Of a stretch of 64,000 nt of DNA, positions 26,636 through 35,430 are shown piece after piece; the first letter of the stretch is position 1, and every line of letters starts with the position of its first letter. Origin of the DNA: Roseicitreum antarcticum (GTDB lineage Bacteria > Pseudomonadota > Alphaproteobacteria > Rhodobacterales > Rhodobacteraceae); NCBI RefSeq assembly GCF_014681765.1, contig NZ_CP061498.1, positions 3,237,501 through 3,301,500 on the forward strand, given 5' to 3'. The notes under the pieces were generated by a model. That model saw only the letters and a list, made by a program, of their open reading frames with translations. It was not told the origin of the DNA and searched no databases. The position numbers and the translations under genes were made by a program.

Positions 26636-28860
26636 GCAGCCTCCAGGGTCAGGTATGTGCCGCTGAGCGGCGGCAAAGTGAGAGAAACAGAGTGTGCGTG
26701 GCCGTGGCTTGGCTGAGGTGCCGAAGTCACGCCGCCAAGATTGCCACGACCCCCGCCCGAATAAACCTCTGCATCGGTGTTCAGGATTTCACGCCAGAAC
26801 CCCGGCTGCGGCACGCCCAGACGCCAGTCGGTATGGGCAACGCCCGAGAAGTTGAACACGGCAAGAACCGGGGCTGCACCGTCTTCGCCATGCCGGATCC
26901 AGGCGTAGACGCTGGCAGCTTCTGCGGCGCCGTCGATCCATTCGAAACCGTCCGCACGGCAATCGCGGGCGTGTAGCGCAGGCCACCCGCGATAGACGCT
27001 GTTGAGGTCGCGCACGAGGCGGCTCAGCCCGGCATGCGCTGGATCTTGCAGGGCGCGCCAGTCGAGTTCGGCGTCGGCGTTCCATTCCGTGCGCTGGCCG
27101 AATTCCTGTCCCATGAACAAGAGCTTCTTGCCGGGGTGGGCCCACATGAACGCATAATAGGCGCGAAGGTTTGCCATCTTCGCATCGGCATCGCCCGGCA
27201 TTTTGCCAAACATGGAGCCTTTGCCATGAACGACTTCATCGTGGCTGAGCGAGAGGATGAAATTCTCGCTGAAGGCGTAATTCAGCCCAAAGCTCATCTT
27301 GCTGTGATGGTGTGCCCGGTGCGCTGGATCTTGCGCCATGTATTCGAGCGTGTCGTGCATCCAGCCCATGTTCCACTTGAACCCGAACCCGAGGCCGCCG
27401 TCATGAACGGCGCGCGATACGCCGGGCCACGCGGTGGATTCCTCGGCGATGACCATCGCGCTGGGGTCATCGCCGTAGACCGTCGAATTGAGGCGGCGCA
27501 GGAAATCGATGGATTCCAGATTTTCGCGTCCGCCATGTCGGTTTGGGATCCACTCGCCATCTTTCCGACTGTAGTCGCGGTAGAGCATGGAGGCCACGGC
27601 ATCGACCCTGAGCCCATCGATGTGATGCTCGCGCGTCCAGTAGAGGGCATTGGCAATCAGGAAATTGCTTACCTCCTGTCGGCCGAAATTGTAGATCAGT
27701 GTGTTCCAGTCCGGATGAAAGCCCTCGCGCGGATCCTCATGCTCATAAAGCGCGGTGCCGTCGAATTCGGCCAGTCCATGGGTATCGGTCGGAAAATGCG
27801 CGGGCACCCAGTCGAGGATCAGGCCCAATCCTGCCGCGTGGCATGCATCAACGAAAGCCCTGAAGTCATCGAGCTGGCCAAAGCGGCTTGTCGGGGCGTA
27901 GAGACCGACCGGCTGGTAGCCCCATGACCCATCAAATGGATGCTCGGACACGGGCAGACATTCGATATGGGTAAACCCAAGATCCTTGACATAAGGCACA
28001 AGCGTTTCGGCCAGTTCGCGATAGCTTAGCCAGGTCCCGTCCGCATTTTTTCGCCAGCTTCCCAGATGGGCCTCATAGATCGAAATCGGCGCATCCGTGC
28101 GCTGAAATGCGCCACGATCGCGCATCCAGTCCCCATCGCGCCATTTGTAGTCATCCAGCGTCTGGACGATGGAGCAATTGTCGGGGCGCAGATCACCCTG
28201 AAAACCGACCGGATCGCTTTTGGGGGTGGGTAATCCACCGGCCATGCCAAGGACTTCGTATTTATAGCGCGCCCCAGTGCCCAGTTCGGGGATGAACAAT
28301 TCCCAGACCCCGGTTGCGCCGCGCCGACGCATGGGATGCTTGCGCCCATCCCAATCATTGAAATCTCCGATCACGGAGACGCGCCGGGCCGCAGGCGCCC
28401 AGACGGCAAAGGTCACGCCGTCCACACCCTCATGGGTCATGGGGTGGGCGCCGAGCGTGCGCCAAAGGCGCATATGTGCGCCTTCCGAGATCAAATGTTC
28501 GTCCATCGACCCCAAAACGGGGCCGAATTGATACGGATCGGTAAATCGCCATTCAGCAGTATCGTTGCGCGCGATCACGCTGTAGCGCGCAGGCCTTTCG
28601 GTGACGATCCTGCCAAACGCGCCTTCATCATGCAGTTTCGTCAATTGCTGGCGCGTGCCGCTATCGTCTTCAATTGCCACCGATGTTGCACCCGGGGCAA
28701 AGACCCGTATGGACAACGCCCCATCGCAGGGGTGGACGCCCAGAATGGAAAATGGGTCTCCATGATTGCCAGTGACAAGTGCCTCCAGGGCCGCTGAATC
28801 TGTCTCGGGTGCAAACGGCGGGTCCGTTGGCACCGCCGTCTTGGCTTGCGGGCGTCTCAT
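26632..28860 (-). CDS. glgB: 1,4-alpha-glucan branching enzyme
   Basis: A 742-aa GH13 branching enzyme that makes alpha-1,6 branches in glycogen. It has two CBM48-like segments (roughly 30-120 and 140-220, with VSVIGDFNDWDGRKHPM) followed by the catalytic barrel. The catalytic set Asp420 (GLRVDAVASMLYRDYS), Glu473 (VIAEEST) and Asp541 (LSHDEVVHGKGSM) is complete. Its stop overlaps the gghA start, so the two are cotranscribed. No glgA, glgC or glgX is next to it, so either it is a paralogue or it serves a different glucan. Confidence 0.93.
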   Translation of the reverse strand: MRRPQAKTAVPTDPPFAPETDSAALEALVTGNHGDPFSILGVHPCDGALSIRVFAPGATSVAIEDDSGTRQQLTKLHDEGAFGRIVTERPARYSVIARNDTAEWRFTDPYQFGPVLGSMDEHLISEGAHMRLWRTLGAHPMTHEGVDGVTFAVWAPAARRVSVIGDFNDWDGRKHPMRRRGATGVWELFIPELGTGARYKYEVLGMAGGLPTPKSDPVGFQGDLRPDNCSIVQTLDDYKWRDGDWMRDRGAFQRTDAPISIYEAHLGSWRKNADGTWLSYRELAETLVPYVKDLGFTHIECLPVSEHPFDGSWGYQPVGLYAPTSRFGQLDDFRAFVDACHAAGLGLILDWVPAHFPTDTHGLAEFDGTALYEHEDPREGFHPDWNTLIYNFGRQEVSNFLIANALYWTREHHIDGLRVDAVASMLYRDYSRKDGEWIPNRHGGRENLESIDFLRRLNSTVYGDDPSAMVIAEESTAWPGVSRAVHDGGLGFGFKWNMGWMHDTLEYMAQDPAHRAHHHSKMSFGLNYAFSENFILSLSHDEVVHGKGSMFGKMPGDADAKMANLRAYYAFMWAHPGKKLLFMGQEFGQRTEWNADAELDWRALQDPAHAGLSRLVRDLNSVYRGWPALHARDCRADGFEWIDGAAEAASVYAWIRHGEDGAAPVLAVFNFSGVAHTDWRLGVPQPGFWREILNTDAEVYSGGGRGNLGGVTSAPQPSHGHAHSVSLTLPPLSGTYLTLEAA

Positions 28861-29139
28861 GGCGTCTCCGTAGTTTTCCAGGCTTGCGCGCGTGGCACAA
28901 ACGGGTTGGCTGCCAAAAAAACATACCGTGATTTCGGCGCGTCAGCGCGATTGCTCACGCTTCCGGTCAGATTCGTGTTCTGGCCGCAGTAAGGATCAGA
29001 ATAAGGTCCAGAGACTGAGTGTCAAACCGCTGAAAAATGCCGCAATTTCTGATGTAGAATGCAAATATTGGGCATTTATGACGTAACCGCCCCCGACGGC
29101 ACTGATGTGCCAAGGTGGTCTGCCCACTGGGGTGTCGCT

Positions 29140-29560
29140 CAGTCTGAAATCGCGGCGGAAGCCGGGTTCGTACATGCGAACTTCATGTCGCTGCTGAAAT
29201 CTGGCAAATAGAAACTGCCGCTTGATCGCTTGCGCACAAGGGCTTGGTGTCGCTCACGCTGCCGTTGCGGGCGTGAAGGATGGGTACAACGGGCATCATT
29301 GGATGGTGGATTCTTGGCGCGTGTCGCGATCCCTGTGGAGCAGCGAAGTTGCTTTGGCGGCAAGACAGAACTGATGGAGGCTTTTGGTAGGGATTGCCGC
29401 CATGCCGATCGCAACCGACCGGCGGCAGTCGCACGTCCTCAGGTTCAGATCGAAAAAGCGCGGCACATGCAACAAGGCGTGCCGGGGATGCCGACGCCCG
29501 ACGTCTGGAAAAAGCTGACCGCGCGCGAACACCCAAGCGCGATCATCCGATGGGGGTATT
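29140..29560 (+). pseudogene. Broken XRE regulator and integrase N-terminus, copy 2 (element scar)
   Basis: First, a decayed XRE regulator: QSEIAAEAGFVHANFMSLLKSGK (29140-29208), a stop at 29209, then KLPLDRL. Then LARVAIPVEQRSCFGGKTELMEAFG, DRNRPAAVAR and QIEKARHMQQGVP, an integrase N-terminus almost identical in pattern to copy 1 at 22.8 kb. No continuous frame or start remains. The two copies are in direct orientation 6.5 kb apart and flank the glgB-gghA operon. About 180 bp either side contain no gene. Confidence 0.8.
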
Positions 29561-29736
29561 TCACAAGGTGGCCACCGTGGCGCGGCCTGGACCCTTTTGC
29601 TGATCGCCCGCGATCCGCAGCAATGCGATACAATGTCATCCTTGCAACGGGCGGCCGGGCCGCCCCCAACCATCGCGACCGTGCTTTGAAGAATGCGCCA
29701 TTCCCCGGCAGCCCGGATCTTTTGAAAAAATACTAT

Positions 29737-31782
29737 TCAGACGCTTGGGATGATTGTCAGCGCGGGAATCCACTCTGATAGCAGCGTTTTGGGCCAAGGG
29801 ATCGTCAGAAGGCGATCAAAGATCAAGTAGACGGCGGCTGTCAGAAACACACACTGCCCCAGAATGAGCTTCAAATTCTCGCGGCCCTCTGCCCACATGA
29901 ACAACGCAACGAAGAATGGAACCGTCGGTATAAGTCCGACTACTTTCATCGAAGCCATGAACAGCAACAGGTATCCCAAGAAGACCAGAGCACGCCGCAG
30001 CACAGTCCAGGTTGTCAGGTCGCTGTAATCATTCGTCGTGTCCATGTGGAAGCCGTCATTGTCGGCGTCGGCCGTGCGCGCCGCAATCAGACCACGGGTC
30101 ATTGTCTGGTTCGCAAAGCTCAGACCACAAAAGACCAAGGTGATGATGCCAACGGTCAACGGCCCCACACGTGCGCCCCAAGGCCAATTTATCGCCGTCG
30201 TCATCAAGTAAACGACCAATGCAAATACCAGCCCATACAGCAAATCCGACAATTTGAATCTGGGTCTGCTCAGGTCGCGCAAAATTCCACTGATCCAGCC
30301 TTGCGCCTTGAGATGCCGCCAAACCGGACCTGCAAGAATGAAGAAAGCAATGGCGAACAGCCCCATGACCATTGGCCGCGCAAGCCAGTCCAGACCGTAG
30401 CGCGACACAGAAATGAACAGGTATCGTTCGATCAATGCGCCAAGGACGAAGCCCAGAATCAGGGGCGGACGCGGCCAGCGCATCTGTTTCATGATCCAGC
30501 CGACAACGCCAAACCCGACCAACGCATACAGGTCCCCCCAATTGCGTGACGCCTGAAACGCACCGACATAAACAAAGATCAGAACTGCGGGAATAATCAG
30601 CGTATATCGCAGTATCGCAATCCGCGCCAACTGACCGCTGAACAAGAAGCAAATCCCTGCGCCCAGGATATTGGCAATCGCGATGGACCATACCATCGTA
30701 TAGGTCACCACCAGGTTTTCGTTCAGCATGGCAGGGCCGGGAACCATTCCGTGTATCAGAAACACACCCAACAAGATGGCCATGGAGGCAGAACCCGGGA
30801 CACCGAAGGCAATTGTTGGCACCAAAGCCCCGGCAGTAATCGAGTTATTTGCGGCCTCTGGCGCAATCACGCCCCGCACATCGCCTTTGCCAAATGTTTT
30901 GCGCGCGTCCTTTACGGTTTGTATCGCATGGCCGTAGGCGATCCAGTCAACGACGGCAGAGCCCATACCCGGGATCGCCCCCAGCGCAGCACCGATCGTG
31001 CCGCAGCGCACCGTAAGCCACTTGTTGCGCATCACATCCATGAAGCCGGTCCACATACCGGTTTTTGTGTCCAAGGCGGCACCCTGTGCGATTGCGCGGC
31101 GGCGGATCACCAGATCTGCAAGTTCGGGCAGGGCGAATAGCCCCAGAACCAGGGGAACGATCGGCAAGCCGTCCCACAGGTAGAACGTGCCCATTGTCCA
31201 GCGCAGCGTGCCGGTCTGTGAATCGGCACCTATCATCGACAAGAGTATTCCAAGCCCCGCCGCAATCAGACCGCGCAGCGGTGCATTCCCCGAAAGCACC
31301 GCAACCATGGCAATGCCCAAAACCGAAAGCGCCAGCAATTCGGGAGAGCCGATGTGGAGCATCAGGGGCCGCAAGACCGGGATCATGACAGCAAGCATGA
31401 CGGCGCCCATCAGCCCGCCGAAGAGGGAGGCCGTAAACGCTGCGCTCAATGCGCGTCCCGCCTCGCCGCGTTTTGCCATCGGATTGCCGTCCATGATGGT
31501 TGCTTGTGCCCCTGCGGTTCCGGGGACGCCGAACATCACTGCGGGGATTGTGTCTGACGTCCCGACGACTGCGGCCATGCCCAGCAGCATGGCGAACGCA
31601 GTGTAAGGGTCCATCGTAAAGGTGAAAGGCAACAGGAGCGCCATTCCCGCCAATCCGCCGATCCCCGGAACCAGTCCAAGAAACAGCCCCATAAGCACCC
31701 CAGCGCCCAGCATCATCAGACGGAACGGATCAAAGATCAGTCCCATCGCATCTTGTGCAGCGCCTAAGATAGTGACTTCCAT
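29737..31782 (-). CDS. Fused TTT permease TctA-TctB
   Basis: A 681-aa membrane protein. Residues 1-500 are the TctA large permease (GLFLGLVPGIGGLAGMALLLPFTF, GVPGTAGAQATIMDGNPMAKRGEAGRAL, GALPGMGSAVVDW-type GAIPGMGSAVVDWIAYG). Residues 510-681 match a TctB-type small subunit, with four hydrophobic helices and a short acidic loop between (TADADNDGFHMDTTNDYSD). Normally TctB is a separate gene, as at 52897. The gene is the last of module A and works with the TctC binding proteins upstream to import an organic acid or aromatic acid. The substrate is unknown. Confidence 0.88.
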   Translation of the reverse strand: MEVTILGAAQDAMGLIFDPFRLMMLGAGVLMGLFLGLVPGIGGLAGMALLLPFTFTMDPYTAFAMLLGMAAVVGTSDTIPAVMFGVPGTAGAQATIMDGNPMAKRGEAGRALSAAFTASLFGGLMGAVMLAVMIPVLRPLMLHIGSPELLALSVLGIAMVAVLSGNAPLRGLIAAGLGILLSMIGADSQTGTLRWTMGTFYLWDGLPIVPLVLGLFALPELADLVIRRRAIAQGAALDTKTGMWTGFMDVMRNKWLTVRCGTIGAALGAIPGMGSAVVDWIAYGHAIQTVKDARKTFGKGDVRGVIAPEAANNSITAGALVPTIAFGVPGSASMAILLGVFLIHGMVPGPAMLNENLVVTYTMVWSIAIANILGAGICFLFSGQLARIAILRYTLIIPAVLIFVYVGAFQASRNWGDLYALVGFGVVGWIMKQMRWPRPPLILGFVLGALIERYLFISVSRYGLDWLARPMVMGLFAIAFFILAGPVWRHLKAQGWISGILRDLSRPRFKLSDLLYGLVFALVVYLMTTAINWPWGARVGPLTVGIITLVFCGLSFANQTMTRGLIAARTADADNDGFHMDTTNDYSDLTTWTVLRRALVFLGYLLLFMASMKVVGLIPTVPFFVALFMWAEGRENLKLILGQCVFLTAAVYLIFDRLLTIPWPKTLLSEWIPALTIIPSV

Positions 31783-31876
31783 CAGTGGCTAATCCTTAAA
31801 TTGCTAGGACATTTTTGGGGGGGCGATGTCTGCTTGGCGCACAGCGTCAAAGCCCCGCGCCAAGGTGTAGGTGCTG

Positions 31877-32626
31877 CTAAAGCGTCGCACTCCAGTCCGA
31901 TGGAATGATCCGGCTGGCGCGCGCTTTGCGGACGTAGAAATTCCAGAGCTTGGCGATATGAAACTCCCTTGGAGAGTCGATCATGTCCATCTCGGCTTCT
32001 GTCATTGGGACAAGGGTTTGCCCTGCCTGAAGGACGGACATTTGGGCGCGCGCGTTCGCCTTGAAATGCAGGGCGTCGATGTACAAGGCAGGAACAGATT
32101 CGGCGACCAACACCATTCCATGCGACCGCAGCAATGCCGCGTTGTGGTGTCCCAACGTGGCCGCAAGGGATTCGCCCTGTTCTTTTCGACGAATAAGGCT
32201 GGGATCTGGATGCGTAGGGATGCCGCTTCGCCAGCGCACGGCGCGGGAGCGTACGGGCACCAGCCCGACATTCTTCATCAATGTGAAGGAAATCGCCAGT
32301 TCCAGATGGCAATGCAGGATGGCTTGCACATCAGGCCGCGCCCTGAAGATCTCGGCATGCAGCACGGTTTCCAATGGCGGTTTTTCATTGCCTGCGACCA
32401 CCCGCCCATCAAGGTCCATGACCAGCAGACGATCGGGTTCAAGTTCACCGCGTGAATCTGATGCGTTCTGCACCATGAATGTATCGCCATCAGGCATGCG
32501 CGCCGACACATGCCCACTGTAGTCAAGGATCTCTTCCATCACCAGCATACGGGTCGCGGCAGCAATCTGCTGCCGCATGGCCCCGATGTCGGCTGGATCG
32601 TCGGAAATGGAAAGCGAAGCGTTCAT
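31877..32626 (-). CDS. Class II aldolase/adducin family protein (module A, second copy)
   Basis: A 249-aa zinc enzyme of the fuculose-aldolase fold. Glu86, His90, His105, His107 and His169 fill the catalytic and metal positions (LETVLHAEIF, ILHCHLEL, LRSHGMVL). Family members cleave sugar-phosphate aldols or decarboxylate aromatic diacids such as dihydroxyphthalate; a non-sugar role is likely in this operon. The start at 32626 follows GGAGAAG. The gene is between tctC and the TctAB permease, with a hairpin just upstream. Confidence 0.85.
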   Translation of the reverse strand: MNASLSISDDPADIGAMRQQIAAATRMLVMEEILDYSGHVSARMPDGDTFMVQNASDSRGELEPDRLLVMDLDGRVVAGNEKPPLETVLHAEIFRARPDVQAILHCHLELAISFTLMKNVGLVPVRSRAVRWRSGIPTHPDPSLIRRKEQGESLAATLGHHNAALLRSHGMVLVAESVPALYIDALHFKANARAQMSVLQAGQTLVPMTEAEMDMIDSPREFHIAKLWNFYVRKARASRIIPSDWSATL

Positions 32627-32656
32627 GATCTTCTCCGAAGACGTTGATGCTGAGTT

Positions 32657-32684
32657 GTCCGGCGGCACAAACGCGCCGCCGGAC
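32657..32684 (-). other. Intercistronic hairpin between tctC and aldolase
   Basis: A perfect 10-bp stem GTCCGGCGGC (32657-32666) pairs with GCCGCCGGAC (32675-32684) with an 8-nt loop, just downstream of the tctC stop. It is placed to protect the tctC mRNA end or partly terminate. Confidence 0.6.
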
Positions 32685-32710
32685 GGCGCTATCGGGCAGG
32701 GTGACTGCCC

Positions 32711-33754
32711 TTAGTCGGCCACGCCGATCAGCTCACCGAGGCGCGCGGCAATCGGTTCCGGGGTCGAGATGATCTCGTCCACGATCTGTTGCAGTTCGGC
32801 ACCCGATACCGGGCTGAGCCCAAGCCCCTCGCGGGCAGCCGCCGCTTGAAACTCCGGGTCTTCCAGCATCGCGTCAAACGCAGCGCGCAGCGCATCGAGG
32901 CGCTCTTGCGGCACGTCAGGCGTGGTGAAAACCGGACGCCCCACAGTGGTCGGCGCGGAGATCAGCCGCAGCAAGCGCGCATCGTCCTCGTTCTGTGCAA
33001 GCTCATAGAGGAGGGGCACATCCGGCAAGTCAGGCTCGCGCTGCAAACCGATCTGCACGAGGACGTTCATCAAGCCTTGCTCTTGCCAGCCCAAAGGCAC
33101 GACGGATGCCCAATTGACGCTGCCGCGCCCGTCAACCTCACCGGTTTCCATGGCAAGGTTGATGTCATTGCCCCCCGGATAGCCGGTGATGATGTTGAAT
33201 TGGGTGCCGATCAATTCGTTCATCAATGTTGGATATTGTGACGAGGTGGACCCACCCGTTGCGCCGATCGGAACGCTTATCGCCTGTGCGTCGGCAACGG
33301 TCTTCACTTCGGATGTATGCCAGGTAATCAAAACGTTGTTTTGCATGACGGGGCTGCCGATATAGCCAAATTCGCTTGCGTCGAGCGTCAGGCTGTCATC
33401 CCCCATCGCCTGTGCCACCGCCAGCGACTGGTCTGCGGTGGCCAGAATGGTGCCGTCGCGTGGGGCGACATTATAGACATATTCTGCCGCCAGTCGGCTG
33501 GAAGCGCCGGGCATATTGCGCGGGACGATGTCCGGATTGCCCGGAATGTGCTTTGACAGATGGCGTGACACGAGGCGCGCATATTGATCGTACCCCCCGC
33601 CCGCCGAGTAGCCGATGATCATGTCGATCGTTTTGCCACTGTAGAAGTCGGCGACAGGATCTGCTTGCACGGGGTGTGTCACCGCCAGTCCAATGATCCC
33701 TGCAACGAGCAAGTGTCGCGCAATGCGCTTCGATTTGCCTGGTTTGTGTTTCAT
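32711..33754 (-). CDS. TTT solute-binding protein TctC (module A, first)
   Basis: A 347-aa periplasmic binding protein of the TctC/Bug family that delivers a carboxylate to the TctA/B permease. It has a signal peptide ending near VQA-DP (residue 33). The fold landmarks include GKTIDMIIGYSAGGGYDQYARL and PGNPDIVPRNMPGASSRLAAEYVYNVAPRDG. The start at 33754 follows GGGAGGATGAT. It is paralogous to the second tctC in the same operon. Hairpins lie on both sides. Confidence 0.9.
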   Translation of the reverse strand: MKHKPGKSKRIARHLLVAGIIGLAVTHPVQADPVADFYSGKTIDMIIGYSAGGGYDQYARLVSRHLSKHIPGNPDIVPRNMPGASSRLAAEYVYNVAPRDGTILATADQSLAVAQAMGDDSLTLDASEFGYIGSPVMQNNVLITWHTSEVKTVADAQAISVPIGATGGSTSSQYPTLMNELIGTQFNIITGYPGGNDINLAMETGEVDGRGSVNWASVVPLGWQEQGLMNVLVQIGLQREPDLPDVPLLYELAQNEDDARLLRLISAPTTVGRPVFTTPDVPQERLDALRAAFDAMLEDPEFQAAAAREGLGLSPVSGAELQQIVDEIISTPEPIAARLGELIGVAD

Positions 33755-33790
33755 ATCATCCTCCCTAGATGCTGATGGTTGTTGGTTCTT

Positions 33791-33830
33791 GGCTCTGCGA
33801 CACACGCCTCCCGTCGTGTGTCGCAGAGCC
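33791..33830 (-). other. Strong intercistronic hairpin between aldehyde dehydrogenase and tctC
   Basis: A 16-bp perfect stem: GGCTCTGCGACACACG (33791-33806) with CGTGTGTCGCAGAGCC (33815-33830) and an 8-nt loop. It lies between the aldehyde dehydrogenase stop (33840) and the tctC start (33754). No T-run follows, so it looks like an mRNA processing/stability element or attenuator rather than a terminator. Confidence 0.75.
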
Positions 33831-33839
33831 GCTACGCGC

Positions 33840-35318
33840 TCAGCGCTCGCCTGAATAATTGATGTGAACCGTCTTTTCTTCAGTGAAGAACAAGAGTTCG
33901 CCCAAACATTCCTCGCGTCCGATGCCAGAGCTTTTGCGCCCGCCGAATGGGGCGCCAACAAAGTGCTTCGAGACATCGTTGACCCATACATACCCGGTCT
34001 CTACCGCGTCAGCGGTCCGGTGCGCGCGCGCAAGGTCGTTGGTCCAGATCGAGCAGGTAAGCCCGAACGGACTGTCGTTGACCTGTTCGATCACGCGCGC
34101 CGTATCGTCGAATTTCAGGATGCCGAGCACAGGCCCGAATATTTCCTCGCGGGCGATCCGCATATCGTGGGTGACATCGGCGAAAACCGTTGGGCTCAGG
34201 AATGCGCCCTTTGATAGTGCTGCGTCGGTCGGGGGGGTGCCCCCGCAAACCAGTCGCGCGCCCTCGGCCTGCGCTGTGGCGATCGCCGCCATGACACGGT
34301 CACGATGGGCGTGATCGATCAGCGCCCCCATCTTTGTCGCGGGATCGGTGGGCAACCCCGGCACTATCTGTGCCACGCAACGTTGAACTTCGGCGACGAC
34401 TTCATCATGAATGGCTTCGTGCACAAACGCCCGGCTGGTTGATCCGCAGGATTGCCCGCACCAGGTGAAGTTCATACCGTCCACCATGGCCTGCGCCACC
34501 GCCTTGGGGTCGGCGTCATCAAAGGCGATCAGGGCATTCTTGCCGCCCAGTTCAAGCAGAACGCGCTTCATGCCATCACTGCCCGCACGGTACACCGCTT
34601 GTCCTGCGGGGACGCTGCCGACCAGTCCAACCATCGCCACATCAGGGTGTCGGGCCAAGGCGGCACCCGTCTGGGCCCCGCCTGTCAACAGCCCAAAGAC
34701 GCCTTGCGGCAGAAGCGGCCCGATCAATTCCGCAAGCCGCAGGGCAGACAGTGATGCCTGTTCGGGGGGCTTCACGATGCACGCGTTTCCGGCGAGCAGT
34801 GGCGCGGCAAGCCGACTGGCGGTAAACATCAAAGGATGGTTGAAGGCGACGATGCGCACCACCACGCCCAAAGGCTCGCGCCGGGTATATGTTGCAGTCC
34901 CGTCGCGTGACGGCAGGGTGTCGCCCTTCATTTCAGTGACGAGACCTGCAAAATAGTCCAATCTGGATGCTGCGATCTCGACATCTGAACGCATTTTGCT
35001 GATGGGGCTGCCCCCGTCGATGGCATCCAGCCACGCCAGATCGTCGGCATTGGCGCGGATGACCTGCGCCATCGCGCGCAGCGTTTTTGCGCGTTCAGCG
35101 GGGGCTACCTTGCGCCAGTATTTATAGCCTTCCTGTGCGGCCCGGACCGCTGCGTCGGCGTCAGCGGCGCATGCTTGCGCGATTTGGCCCAGAGCTGCGC
35201 CCGTTGCCGGGTCGGTGCTGGCCTGGCTTTCGCCTTTTTGCGGGGTGTGCCACGCACCCCCGAAATACAGCTTGCGATTGGGCACGAGGGTTTCAAGGCG
35301 ATCCATATCAAAAGCCAT
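33840..35318 (-). CDS. NAD(P)-dependent aldehyde dehydrogenase (module A)
   Basis: A 493-aa aldehyde dehydrogenase. The start at 35318 gives a normal N-terminus. Key residues: Asn160 (VAFNHPL), Lys183 (VKPPEQ), Glu256 (LLELGGKNAL) and catalytic Cys291 (CGQSCGSTSR). It oxidises an aldehyde to an acid with NAD(P)+. Next to a TPP decarboxylase, a benzaldehyde-type product oxidised to a benzoate-type acid is a plausible inference. Hairpins lie both before and after the gene, so expression may differ from the neighbours. Confidence 0.92.
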   Translation of the reverse strand: MAFDMDRLETLVPNRKLYFGGAWHTPQKGESQASTDPATGAALGQIAQACAADADAAVRAAQEGYKYWRKVAPAERAKTLRAMAQVIRANADDLAWLDAIDGGSPISKMRSDVEIAASRLDYFAGLVTEMKGDTLPSRDGTATYTRREPLGVVVRIVAFNHPLMFTASRLAAPLLAGNACIVKPPEQASLSALRLAELIGPLLPQGVFGLLTGGAQTGAALARHPDVAMVGLVGSVPAGQAVYRAGSDGMKRVLLELGGKNALIAFDDADPKAVAQAMVDGMNFTWCGQSCGSTSRAFVHEAIHDEVVAEVQRCVAQIVPGLPTDPATKMGALIDHAHRDRVMAAIATAQAEGARLVCGGTPPTDAALSKGAFLSPTVFADVTHDMRIAREEIFGPVLGILKFDDTARVIEQVNDSPFGLTCSIWTNDLARAHRTADAVETGYVWVNDVSKHFVGAPFGGRKSSGIGREECLGELLFFTEEKTVHINYSGER

Positions 35319-35376
35319 GTGTCGGGTACTCACTGTCAGGGGGTAGACCTTGATTGGAATGGTGTGGTGGAAAGAC

Positions 35377-35413
35377 TGTGGCGCGTCAGCGAAACGGTGC
35401 GGGACGCGCCACA
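35377..35413 (-). other. Intercistronic hairpin between tctC and aldehyde dehydrogenase
   Basis: An 11-bp stem TGTGGCGCGTC (35377-35387) with GACGCGCCACA (35403-35413) around a 15-nt loop, between tctC stop (35431) and the dehydrogenase start (35318). It is a probable 3' end protector for the binding-protein mRNA. Confidence 0.65.
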
Positions 35414-35430
35414 ATCAGTGGCGACAGCCG

